From Paenibacillus pabuli (GTDB lineage Bacteria > Bacillota > Bacilli > Paenibacillales > Paenibacillaceae): 64,000 nucleotides of DNA. Below, one piece after another: positions 17,250-25,135 of this stretch. The stretch spans positions 6,448,001 through 6,512,000 of the forward strand of contig NZ_CP073714.1 in the NCBI RefSeq assembly GCF_023101145.1, given 5' to 3'. Below the pieces are notes generated by a model. The model was not told where the DNA came from, ran no database searches, and was given only the letters and a program-made list of their open reading frames with translations. The stretch's first letter is position 1. Each line of letters starts with the position of its first letter. Position numbers and translations under genes: made by a program.

Positions 17250-18592
17250 TGCACGATCCCTCCTTCCAGGCCGAGAGATTCCAGTTCCTTCTCTGCTTCC
17301 TTGTTACGGAACAGCTTGCTGAGTACCCGAATCGCTGAAAAACAAAGGATCAGGTACAGCAGAATAAACAGAATCAGCATCCAGCCCACCGAAGAAGACG
17401 TTGTCGCTGCTTCCGATACCTTCATGTAACCGCGCAATATCCATGGCTGTCTGCCTACCTCGGCAAACATCCAGCCCAGCTCAATGGCAATCATGGCCAG
17501 CGGTCCAAGAAAGACGATACCGAGCAAAAGCCACTTGGGATAAGGCTTACGCCCTGGCAGCCAGCGGCGGATTACATAGAGCACCGGAATCAACAGTATG
17601 ATCACACCTGTCGTCACTTTCAGGTCAAACATATAGTGAATGGACAGCGGCGGCCTCAGATCCGCCGGAAATTCTTCCAGCCCCTTCACTTCCGTGTCAG
17701 GTCTGTTTCCCGCCAGTATGCTGAGTGCATAGGGTATCTCAATGGCGTATTTTACTTCATTGTTCTCGTCAAGAATTCCACCGTAGACCAGCGGGGCCTT
17801 CGTCATCGTTTGGAAATGCCACTCTGCGGCAGCCAGCTTCTCCGGCTGGTACTTCGCCAGAAATTTTCCGGAAGAATCTCCGATCATGACGGTGCTGACT
17901 GCAAATACGAGCGCACATACCGTTGTGAGTTTAAGTGCTTTTTTGTAATACACATGATTCCGTCCCCGAAGCAAACTGAACGCAGCTATACCCGCCAGAA
18001 TACCTGCACTTAGGGTGTACGATGAGGCGAGCACGTGAGATACCTTGGTCGGGGTAGCCGGATTCAGCATCGCAGCAATTGGGTGGATGTCCTTCATGAT
18101 GCCATTGATCAGGGTAAATCCCTGAGGCTGATTCATAAAGGAATTCACCGTTGTAATGAATATCGCAGAGGCGGAGGATCCCAGCGCCACCGGAATCAGC
18201 AGCAGCATATGCGTATATTTCTTTTTGAAACGGTCCCATGTATAAAGGTAGATTCCAAGAAAGATAGCTTCTACAAAAAAGGCGAATGTCTCCATAAACA
18301 GAGGTAAGGCAATGGCTTGCCCCGCTACTCGCATAAACATCGGCCACAGCAGGCTGAGCTGTAAACCGATTGAAGTGCCTGTGACCACACCAACGGCGAC
18401 CGTAATGACAAAACCTCGCGCCCATCTGCGCGCCAGCAAGGTGTAATGGATATCATTCGTGCGTAGTCCGCGCCATTCAGCCAGAGCAATCATGAGTGGA
18501 ACGCCAACACCGATGGAAGCAAAAATGATGTGCACAAACAGGGTAAGACCGGTCAGTATCCGGCTGAGCAGAACAGGGTCCAGGGATGACAT
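17246..18592 (-). CDS. ythA: Cytochrome bd-type oxidase subunit I (YthA/CydA-like)
   Basis: The 448-residue membrane protein is the haem-binding quinol-oxidising subunit. The N-terminal part MSSLDPVLLSRILTGLTLFV carries the conserved early His (FVHIIFASIGVG). ARRWARGFVITVAVGVVTGT and ELGWMFAEVGRQPWILRGYM contain the GRQPW motif of CydA. The Q loop is short, as in the YthA/CioA branch. The start at 18592 is chosen because GAGGAGTG lies seven bases before it. It overlaps cydB by four bases. No cydCD genes are nearby. A small membrane peptide is encoded 65 bases upstream. Confidence 0.9.
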   Translation of the reverse strand: MSSLDPVLLSRILTGLTLFVHIIFASIGVGVPLMIALAEWRGLRTNDIHYTLLARRWARGFVITVAVGVVTGTSIGLQLSLLWPMFMRVAGQAIALPLFMETFAFFVEAIFLGIYLYTWDRFKKKYTHMLLLIPVALGSSASAIFITTVNSFMNQPQGFTLINGIMKDIHPIAAMLNPATPTKVSHVLASSYTLSAGILAGIAAFSLLRGRNHVYYKKALKLTTVCALVFAVSTVMIGDSSGKFLAKYQPEKLAAAEWHFQTMTKAPLVYGGILDENNEVKYAIEIPYALSILAGNRPDTEVKGLEEFPADLRPPLSIHYMFDLKVTTGVIILLIPVLYVIRRWLPGRKPYPKWLLLGIVFLGPLAMIAIELGWMFAEVGRQPWILRGYMKVSEAATTSSSVGWMLILFILLYLILCFSAIRVLSKLFRNKEAEKELESLGLEGGIVH

Positions 18593-18656
18593 GGGGTTAC
18601 ACTCCTCTTTCACATAATCGTTATGTACGACCTTATATCTTCTGTATGACGATGTC

Positions 18657-18761
18657 TCAATAACTCATAATCCGGATAATACTTTTGACAACGGCATACA
18701 GCACAATCACGGCTGCAACCAGGCAGACGATAATAAGGGTTTTCTCTTGTTTACGGAACAT
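18657..18761 (-). CDS. 34-residue single-helix membrane peptide upstream of the oxidase
   Basis: A short frame reads MFRKQEKTLIIVCLVAAVIV and ends KSIIRIMSY, a basic start followed by one membrane helix. AAAGGAGG, a near-perfect ribosome site, stands 12 bases before the ATG. It lies on the same strand as the oxidase genes, 65 bases ahead. Small one-helix peptides (CydX, CydS, CydH) are known partners of bd oxidases, so this may be an accessory subunit. I cannot match it to any named family, and function is inference from position and size. Confidence 0.55.
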   Translation of the reverse strand: MFRKQEKTLIIVCLVAAVIVLYAVVKSIIRIMSY

Positions 18762-18859
18762 AGACCTGCCGTCCTCCTTTTGCATGGCATGCAAATTATG
18801 GCTCTATAGACAGTTTGCAAAAGAAGTTGTTTTTTTATCCGAAAAATTTTGAAAAACAA

Positions 18860-18912
18860 AAAAACCTTTATCTATTTCAGGATGAAAGCATCCTATTAGA
18901 TAAAGGTTTCTC
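18860..18912 (-). terminator. Terminator after the sensor kinase gene
   Basis: On the minus strand the arms AAACCTTTATCTA and TAGATAAAGGTTT flank an inner AGGATG/CATCCT stem, followed by a run of seven T. Confidence 0.9.
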
Positions 18913-18917
18913 TTCCC

Positions 18918-21764
18918 TTAGAAGAGTTCGTCCTGCTTGGGCAATCGAACCTTGAACGTACTTCCTTTGTCCTGTGCGGATATAAAGGTTAGCGTACCCT
19001 GGTGATCCTCTACAATTTTGCGAGAAATGTAAAGTCCCAGCCCTGTTCCGCCAATCTGGCGATGACCCGAATTATCTACACGATAAAACTTCTTAAACAG
19101 CATATCCTGCGCGTTCTCTGGAATACCTATTCCATAATCACGCACGTCGAGGCACAACCATTCTTTTTCTTCCCACAGTGTAATATCGATTCTGTCCGCT
19201 CCAGGTGAATACTTGACCGCATTACCAATCAGGTTGTGCAATACCTGAATCATCCGGTTCTGATCTGCATAAGCAAAAAAATCTCCATTAAACGCATGCA
19301 CATAGATGCGCTGAATGGATGTCATGTTCCATTGTTCGGCTACACCCTCAACCAGTTCAAGTAACGGCACATACGTCATGTGGTACGTCATGCCTTCATT
19401 GTCTAATCGTTGAATATCAAGTACATCATCCAGCAGACTGCTCAGCCGTGCACCTTCCGAAGAGATAGTTTCCATGAACTCCTGACGCTGTGAAGCGGGA
19501 AGATCATACATCATCATTAGTTCCACATAACCCATAATGGTTGCAACAGGGGTACGAAGCTCATGTGATACCACGCTGATCAGTTCGTTCTTCATCCGAT
19601 TCAGGCGTTCTTCCTCTGTACGATCGCGGAACACCAGCAGAAATCCATGCTTTTTACCCGGAACATCCATTTGTTTCATATATAAGGAAAACACGCTTTT
19701 TCCCACGTCATTAAATATAAACTCTGTCTCAACAAAAGCACGCTCTCCGTTCAGAAAAGCACGAGTCTGCTCTACCAGATTGAATTCAGAGGTTAATATC
19801 CGTGTATTAATGGCTTGTGCCAAGTCTTCGATGGATCTGCCCAAAAAGTTCCCGAGGCCAAACATTTCTTCAATCCTTCGATTAACAATCGTAATGGTGC
19901 CAGAATGATCAGACATGATCAGACCTTCCCGAACAGATTCAATAAAATGCTCACTGATATCCCGCTGTTCCTGAATGGCAACTTTTTCATGAAACAGCTC
20001 AGCATTCAGCTCCTCCAGAGCCAGCGCATGACGTACACGGTCTTCTTCTGCTCTTGTCCGCTCGGTAATATCCTTGATAAATAAGTTATACAGCGTTTCG
20101 TTATTGCCCAGCTGAATTTCTACAATTTTGTACTCAATCGGAAAAACTGAACCGTCCCGGCGAATGCCTGAAATCTCTTCGACGATGACATGCCGTTTCC
20201 CCCGAATATACTCACATTGGTTCAGCATTTCCTTGATTTCCATACAGCTCGCTCCCTGAAAAAGGGATGGGGCCTCTTTTTCTAATACAACCTCTTCTCG
20301 TTTCAATCCAAACATTCTTTCGGCTTCAGGATTAAACTCTATGATTAACCCGTTGGAATCGACAGCTATAATGGCATCGATGGATGAATCAATAATGGCT
20401 CGTTTGATCTCCTCACTATTCTTTAACTCCTTGGTTCGCTCCCTTACCCTGTCCTCCAGGGTGAGTTTGTCCTGACGAATCTGTTCGAATTGTTCCAGAA
20501 GCACATCCGCCATTTTGCGCAAATTGCCAATTAGAATCTGCACTTCGGTAACGTGGCTGGTCGGCCAATCCATCTTACCATTACGAAATAATAGTCTGGG
20601 AAGGGAGCCTGTCATCCGTGTGAGTCTCTTCAATGGACTTACCACTTTACGGCTTAGAGGAGCAGCCACAATCATCGAAACTACAAAAATGATGAACAGG
20701 GATTGAAGTGTGGTCAGATAGATCGCCTCAATCCGATTGTAATAGTTGGCCGAGTTGGTCTCAACAAATACCCGGTAAGGAGTACTTGTAGTCATATCCG
20801 CTTCATACAAGAACGATGCCTGTTTCCAGTGAGTAAGCACATCGCCATAATAAGCGTCACCGGAATGGAATTGTATACTGTCCACCCCTGGCTTGAGGAA
20901 ACGATATTTGTTAATATCCAATCGTTCTCCCACCGGGAGCACATCCAGTCCTGATGCAATAACCTTATCATTTGGGCCGAGAATGATGACGTTCACATCC
21001 AGTAGATGATGATAGCGTTCCATACTCTGCTGCATGTTCTGGTCCGTTAAGTATTGTTCATTCATATCCCTTATAACAGCATTTGCCGCATGTTTCAGAT
21101 TCATTAAGATGTTGTTATTGATCTGACCTAGCTGTCTGCGGCTATCAGCCGATAACAGAACAAGAGAGACAAAGACTACAAAAGCTACGACGTATTTAAA
21201 AGCAATTCGTCTGAGCGGAATGGTTCCAGTTCGTTTCGACTTCACCTCGCCAGTGGTAATCCAGAAATCCACTACAATACCTGCAATCAGCGCATTAACC
21301 ATGCTGGTCACAGCGATATGCATATATTCATACTTCAATTCTTCAAGATTAATGCCCATCATAAAGTACCCGTAACAAATCACTGGCAGCAGCATCACGA
21401 CCCAGAATACCGCATTGGCTTTCATGATGCTTCCATTTCTCCAGCGTATTTGCCATCCCAGCATCCAGATGAGTTCAATGAAATGAGTACCTATCATAAA
21501 TAAACTGTCAGGGACGAGGCCTTCGAATAACACACTCAAAGCACAAATTGCGATCAGGGTCGTGAATCCATATATGGCTCCATGCAAACGCAAAGCAATA
21601 AAAGCTGCGGCTGTTCCGAACAACAGCTGAACCCCGTAAAACAGAGTCAACGGAAATATCGTTCCCAGTGTACCAAGGATAATAAGTATGGCCGTACCCA
21701 ACCATGGAATACGGAGTTTGATCACGACCCACTCCAATGCCTTGCTTGTCTTTATGTAGTCCAT
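18918..21764 (-). CDS. Membrane sensor histidine kinase with two PAS domains
   Basis: The 948-residue kinase has about six N-terminal membrane helices (20-170), a further helix (188-205), an extracytoplasmic sensor region (206-350), a helix (352-370) and a HAMP-like linker. Two PAS domains follow (about 450-570 and 600-720). HisKA has His734 (SVVSHELRTPVATIMGYVEL), and HATPase_c carries NAVKYSPGAD, DYGIGIPENAQ and GTGLGLYISRK. It is divergent from the OmpR-type regulator at 22107 across a 342-base spacer, which makes them a likely pair. The N-terminal multi-helix module could sense a small molecule or the membrane state; the signal is unknown. Confidence 0.88.
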   Translation of the reverse strand: MDYIKTSKALEWVVIKLRIPWLGTAILIILGTLGTIFPLTLFYGVQLLFGTAAAFIALRLHGAIYGFTTLIAICALSVLFEGLVPDSLFMIGTHFIELIWMLGWQIRWRNGSIMKANAVFWVVMLLPVICYGYFMMGINLEELKYEYMHIAVTSMVNALIAGIVVDFWITTGEVKSKRTGTIPLRRIAFKYVVAFVVFVSLVLLSADSRRQLGQINNNILMNLKHAANAVIRDMNEQYLTDQNMQQSMERYHHLLDVNVIILGPNDKVIASGLDVLPVGERLDINKYRFLKPGVDSIQFHSGDAYYGDVLTHWKQASFLYEADMTTSTPYRVFVETNSANYYNRIEAIYLTTLQSLFIIFVVSMIVAAPLSRKVVSPLKRLTRMTGSLPRLLFRNGKMDWPTSHVTEVQILIGNLRKMADVLLEQFEQIRQDKLTLEDRVRERTKELKNSEEIKRAIIDSSIDAIIAVDSNGLIIEFNPEAERMFGLKREEVVLEKEAPSLFQGASCMEIKEMLNQCEYIRGKRHVIVEEISGIRRDGSVFPIEYKIVEIQLGNNETLYNLFIKDITERTRAEEDRVRHALALEELNAELFHEKVAIQEQRDISEHFIESVREGLIMSDHSGTITIVNRRIEEMFGLGNFLGRSIEDLAQAINTRILTSEFNLVEQTRAFLNGERAFVETEFIFNDVGKSVFSLYMKQMDVPGKKHGFLLVFRDRTEEERLNRMKNELISVVSHELRTPVATIMGYVELMMMYDLPASQRQEFMETISSEGARLSSLLDDVLDIQRLDNEGMTYHMTYVPLLELVEGVAEQWNMTSIQRIYVHAFNGDFFAYADQNRMIQVLHNLIGNAVKYSPGADRIDITLWEEKEWLCLDVRDYGIGIPENAQDMLFKKFYRVDNSGHRQIGGTGLGLYISRKIVEDHQGTLTFISAQDKGSTFKVRLPKQDELF

Positions 21765-22106
21765 AGGCGGTTGCCCTCAAGACTGATTTCTATGTTTGCA
21801 TTCAACAAAGACATCGCTTCCTTCTAATAAAATGCTCCTCAAAACCTACTTTTTTCCCTTTAATCGCTCCGATACATTATACTGTAATTAACGCTTCATG
21901 TAGCTTTGGGAAATTTTGAATGATCGGCAAAGATGCTGAATTCATGGTAAGATACTGGGGTTTGACTGCAACTCTATAGAACTCACTACATATGCATCCT
22001 ATATTCTGGAATACAAACATTAAAAAATTTGCAGCATTTCTACACAAATTACAGCATTCTTTCAGAAATCTCTTAACAAATTTATTTCATCAGGAGTGTG
22101 ACCTCA
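21765..22106. promoter_or_regulatory. Divergent promoter region with a 20-base-spaced direct repeat
   Basis: This 342-base spacer separates the kinase from the regulator gene. It contains TTGCAGCATTTC at 22029-22040 and TTACAGCATTCT at 22049-22060, a direct repeat with a 20-base period about 50-80 bases before the regulator start. OmpR-type regulators bind such tandem repeats, so self-regulation is plausible. No other structure stands out. Confidence 0.45.
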
Positions 22107-22805
22107 ATGTCTATCAAAGTACTTCTTATAGAAGATGAGAAAAATCTGGCTGACATGATTGCTTTCTTTCTTGAGGAGGAGGGTTACATAACTGAACGGG
22201 TTCATCATGCACGTGAAGCTCTTCAGCTTTTTCCACGATTCCAGCCCGATATTGTAGTGACTGACTTGATGCTGCCAGAAACAGACGGTAATGATCTGGT
22301 TGATGCGTTTCGCCAGCACTCGACTGTACCTATATTGATGATCTCGGCCAGCACCATGCTGAATGATCGACTCCGAGCATTACACAATGGTGCCGATGAC
22401 TTTCTGTGTAAACCCTTCAGTCTGAAAGAGCTTGATGCGCGGATTAAGGCATTATTACGCAGATCGGCCATCTCCTACCCGGACAAGCCAATAAAAGAGG
22501 ACAAACCTACTGAGGTTGCCGGGCATGTCAGTGTGAATGATTACAGAAGAACCTTATTTGTGGATGGCATAGAAATTGAGGTCACTCATATTGAGTTTGA
22601 AATTATGAAGGAGCTGTACCGGAATCCTGGCAAAGTGTTCACTCGTAATGAACTCATGGATCGAATTAAAGGCTCAGAACGGGCATATCTGGATCGTACA
22701 ATTGATGTGCACATCTCCAGCCTGCGTAAAAAAATTGAACCCGACCCCAAAAATCCACGGTATATCAAGACGGTTTGGGGAACGGGATATAAATACGTCA
22801 TTTAG
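22107..22805 (+). CDS. OmpR-family response regulator
   Basis: The 232-residue protein has a receiver domain (phospho-acceptor Asp in IVVTDLMLPETDGND, switch residues MISAS and Lys in DDFLCKPFS) and a winged-helix DNA-binding domain (ITHIEFEIMKELYRNPGKVF ... TIDVHISSLRKKIE ... VWGTGYKYV). I chose the ATG at 22107, ten bases after AGGAG, over a GTG at 22098 that touches the site. It is divergent from the 948-residue kinase and presumably its partner. The direct repeat in its promoter could be its own binding site. Target genes are unknown. Confidence 0.9.
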   Translation: MSIKVLLIEDEKNLADMIAFFLEEEGYITERVHHAREALQLFPRFQPDIVVTDLMLPETDGNDLVDAFRQHSTVPILMISASTMLNDRLRALHNGADDFLCKPFSLKELDARIKALLRRSAISYPDKPIKEDKPTEVAGHVSVNDYRRTLFVDGIEIEVTHIEFEIMKELYRNPGKVFTRNELMDRIKGSERAYLDRTIDVHISSLRKKIEPDPKNPRYIKTVWGTGYKYVI

Positions 22806-22846
22806 TACACACAGCCTTTAATAACGGCTTATGTCCTCTCTCTCTG

Positions 22847-23287
22847 TCATTGTCTCATCAGCTGGGTTGAGGGCAGAGCTGTTTTTGTTTTGTATGCAAA
22901 AGAATACATCCACCGTTGGATTTCCATGATCAACCTATCCGGTTCTTTCTCATGCCATAGGATCATCTTCATCGGACCTGTTCCGGTAACAAGCTGCAGA
23001 TGGCGCTTGCGAATCAGAGATTGAAAATCCGTAATCACCAGTAAAGGAATCTGAGGTATGAATGCCCGAATCGCTTTTGCTGCTGAAACGGCTTGCCCTG
23101 CGTCCTGATAATCCACAATACAATATCGTGATGTGCCCCATTTCGAGCTGGCATCGCTTTCTACGTTATTTTCTTTCTTCGATGCTGACTCCCTGTCTTC
23201 GTCTGTCATCCATTCATTCAACAATTCAATCATATTGTCATAATCAATACCACGACTTCCGTCCGAAAGTACGGTAATGGGTTCCAT
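22847..23287 (-). CDS. Protein of unknown function, possible degenerate receiver
   Basis: The start at 23287 follows GGAGGTTATAACG; the longer frame has no site. The 146-residue product has no signal or membrane segment. An acidic, Ser/Asn-rich stretch (about 30-50) separates a short N-terminal part from an alpha/beta-looking core with RYCIVDYQDAGQAVSAAKAI, QIPLLVITDFQSL and GPMKMILWHEKE. The order of an Asp after a hydrophobic strand, a Thr after the next strand and a later strand is faintly like a receiver domain, but the acidic N-terminal pair is missing. It converges on the OmpR regulator. I do not recognise a family. Confidence 0.6.
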   Translation of the reverse strand: MEPITVLSDGSRGIDYDNMIELLNEWMTDEDRESASKKENNVESDASSKWGTSRYCIVDYQDAGQAVSAAKAIRAFIPQIPLLVITDFQSLIRKRHLQLVTGTGPMKMILWHEKEPDRLIMEIQRWMYSFAYKTKTALPSTQLMRQ

Positions 23288-23341
23288 CGTTATAACCTCC
23301 AGTTCATTTATTCTATTTATTGTGCCAATCTTCATTTAAAA

Positions 23342-23359
23342 ATGTTCGTGTGTGAACAT
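23342..23359. promoter_or_regulatory. Palindrome between divergent genes
   Basis: ATGTTC-gtgtgt-GAACAT is a perfect six-base inverted repeat, 55 bases upstream of the unknown gene and about 150 bases upstream of the HEAT-repeat gene. It is a possible operator. The half-site order (GTTC then GAAC) is opposite to the LexA box. Confidence 0.35.
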
Positions 23360-23512
23360 AAAAGAAGTGTTAACTATCTTCGTACCTCTTAACAAACTGT
23401 GTAAGGTTCATTACCCATTTCGCAGTTTGCGGAAATTCATGTAAAATAGGGTTATGCCCGTGCCCATTGCGGGAACTTTAAGAATGAATCCGGTACAGGA
23501 GGTTATGAACCG

Positions 23513-24655
23513 ATGAATATTGTTTCAATTGAACCAACACCCAGTCCCAATACGATGATGCTGCATCTGGACGAACGTCTGGAGGACGGAATCCGCAGAA
23601 CATATACACTGGATAATGAACGGTCTGCTCCGGCGTTTATTCGCCAGATGCTTCATATCCCCGGAGTAAAAAGTGTATTTCACACGACCGACTTTGTAGC
23701 GCTCGACCGCAAGGGAAATGCGGATTGGTCCGTCATTCTTGGCGAAGTTCAAAGTCGTCTCGGGCAACAAGGAATTGATCTGGATTGGATCGAATCTGAA
23801 GATGCCTCTGGTGAACACTTTGGTGAAGCACAAGTATTCGTTCAATTCTTCAGAGGAGTGCCGATGCAGATTCGGGTCAAGGCCGGCGCCAAGGAAGAGC
23901 GGATCTCGCTCTCGGATCGATTCGTCAAAGCCGTTACTGAAGTCGCCAGTGCAACACTGATTAAGGAACGGAAACTGAGTGATTACGGTGTTCGCTACGG
24001 AGAATTACCTGATATTGCAAGGGAAGTTGAACAGGAACTGGAAGCCGCATATCCGCCAGAGCGTCTGGAACGAGTGATTCAACAAGCCATTGAGCACGGC
24101 ACCAATTCCGAAGAGTTCGTGGAGCGTCGCCGCCAGCTGGATGGTGCCGAGCTTGAAGAGGCTCTGCATCATGAAGACTGGAATGTTCGCTACGCTGCAT
24201 TTGATGGCATGGAACCCACAGTAGAACGACTGCCACTCATTGCCCATGCACTTCATGATAATAAAATGCAGATACGCCGGCTAGCTGTTGTATATCTCGG
24301 TGATATTCGTACACCGGAAGCAATGGAACTGCTGTACGAAGCTCTGCAGGATAGTTCGCCTGCTGTACGTCGGACGGCGGGAGATACCCTCTCCGATATT
24401 GGTGATCCTGCTGCAACAGCAGCCATGACAGCTACGTTATCTGACAAAAGCAAACTTGTACGCTGGCGTGCAGCCCGCTTCCTGTACGAAGTTGGAACCG
24501 AAGAAGCAGAGCAAGCGCTGCGGAAGGCAGCCGACGACCCTGAGTTTGAAGTCAGCCTGCAAGCCAAAATGGCACTTGAACGGATTGAATCCGGGGAACA
24601 GGCAGCCGGAACCGTATGGCAGCAGATGGCCGGACGTAACAAGACGTCGGAATAG
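23513..24655 (+). CDS. CvfC-like (YpgR) protein: NifU-N domain plus HEAT repeats
   Basis: The 380-residue cytoplasmic protein begins with a Nfu/NifU N-terminal-like domain (NIVSIEPTPSPNTMMLHLDE ... FIRQMLHIPGVKSVFHTTDF). A second alpha/beta part (VFVQFFRGVPMQIRVKAGAK) follows, and then about five HEAT-like repeats from residue 210 on (DWNVRYAAFDGM, KMQIRRLAVVYLGDIRTPEA, SPAVRRTAGDTLSDIGDPAA). This is the conserved virulence factor C / YpgR layout, as I recall it. The biochemical role of the family is unclear; the scaffold-like N domain hints at iron-sulfur or protein-protein functions. GGAGGTTATGAACCG precedes the ATG. No terminator is visible before the riboswitch. Confidence 0.82.
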   Translation: MNIVSIEPTPSPNTMMLHLDERLEDGIRRTYTLDNERSAPAFIRQMLHIPGVKSVFHTTDFVALDRKGNADWSVILGEVQSRLGQQGIDLDWIESEDASGEHFGEAQVFVQFFRGVPMQIRVKAGAKEERISLSDRFVKAVTEVASATLIKERKLSDYGVRYGELPDIAREVEQELEAAYPPERLERVIQQAIEHGTNSEEFVERRRQLDGAELEEALHHEDWNVRYAAFDGMEPTVERLPLIAHALHDNKMQIRRLAVVYLGDIRTPEAMELLYEALQDSSPAVRRTAGDTLSDIGDPAATAAMTATLSDKSKLVRWRAARFLYEVGTEEAEQALRKAADDPEFEVSLQAKMALERIESGEQAAGTVWQQMAGRNKTSE

Positions 24656-24796
24656 TCCTTTCGATTCATATCCAACAATTGTTATTGCACTGGAATACCA
24701 TGGGGGTTATACTGATTGTCTGTTTACCAAACAAAACATGGAGCGTTACGTTCTGTGATTTATAACTTCATAGACAATAGATACACCTCATCCATG

Positions 24797-25012
24797 ATGA
24801 TGAGGTAGAGGTCGCGGGTGCGATCAGTACGCTGAGGGAGGCGCTAAGGAGCCGCTTATGAATTCAGCCGAAAGGTGCACCCGCCGAAGCCCGCAGGACG
24901 TTCCTTACGTTGTCCAGTGCGGCTGGGGCTGTTGCCGAAAGGTGCAGAACTGTCACAGATGAAGGATACCATCCTCGGAAGGTATGTTTTCTTCTGTGTT
25001 GAGCTATCTTAA
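24797..25012 (+). ncRNA. Lysine riboswitch (L-box) aptamer
   Basis: The leader holds the L-box core elements in order: AGGTAGAGGTCGCG at the 5' side, GATCAGTACGC, AAGGAGCCGC, GCCGAAAGGTGCACCCGCCGA, and GCTGTTGCCGAAAGGTGCAG with CTGTCACAG. The closing stem P1 pairs AGGTAG (24803-24808) with CTATCT (25004-25009). These match the Bacillus lysC leader as I recall it. The aptamer lies directly in front of a terminator and an amino-acid permease, so lysine should stop transcription of the permease. Confidence 0.9.
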
Positions 25013-25043
25013 ACATTTGGGACGAGGTGCGGACAATTGATAT

Positions 25044-25077
25044 AAAGACCGCAGGCTAATGCCTGCGGTCTTTTGTG
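25044..25077 (+). terminator. Riboswitch expression-platform terminator
   Basis: AAAGACCGCAGGC-taat-GCCTGCGGTCTTTT is a strong hairpin with a T run, 30 bases after the L-box aptamer and 60 bases before the permease start. It is the expected off-state terminator. Confidence 0.9.
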
Positions 25078-25135
25078 TTATTTGCCATTGTTCTGAACCC
25101 ATTAGTATTAGTACGCTGAAAGAAGGAGTGTTTCC

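Noticed and set aside
23342..23359. The idea that the palindrome ATGTTC-N6-GAACAT is a LexA box.
   Set aside because: The Bacillus LexA box has GAAC first and GTTC second with four bases between; here the order is reversed and the gap is six.
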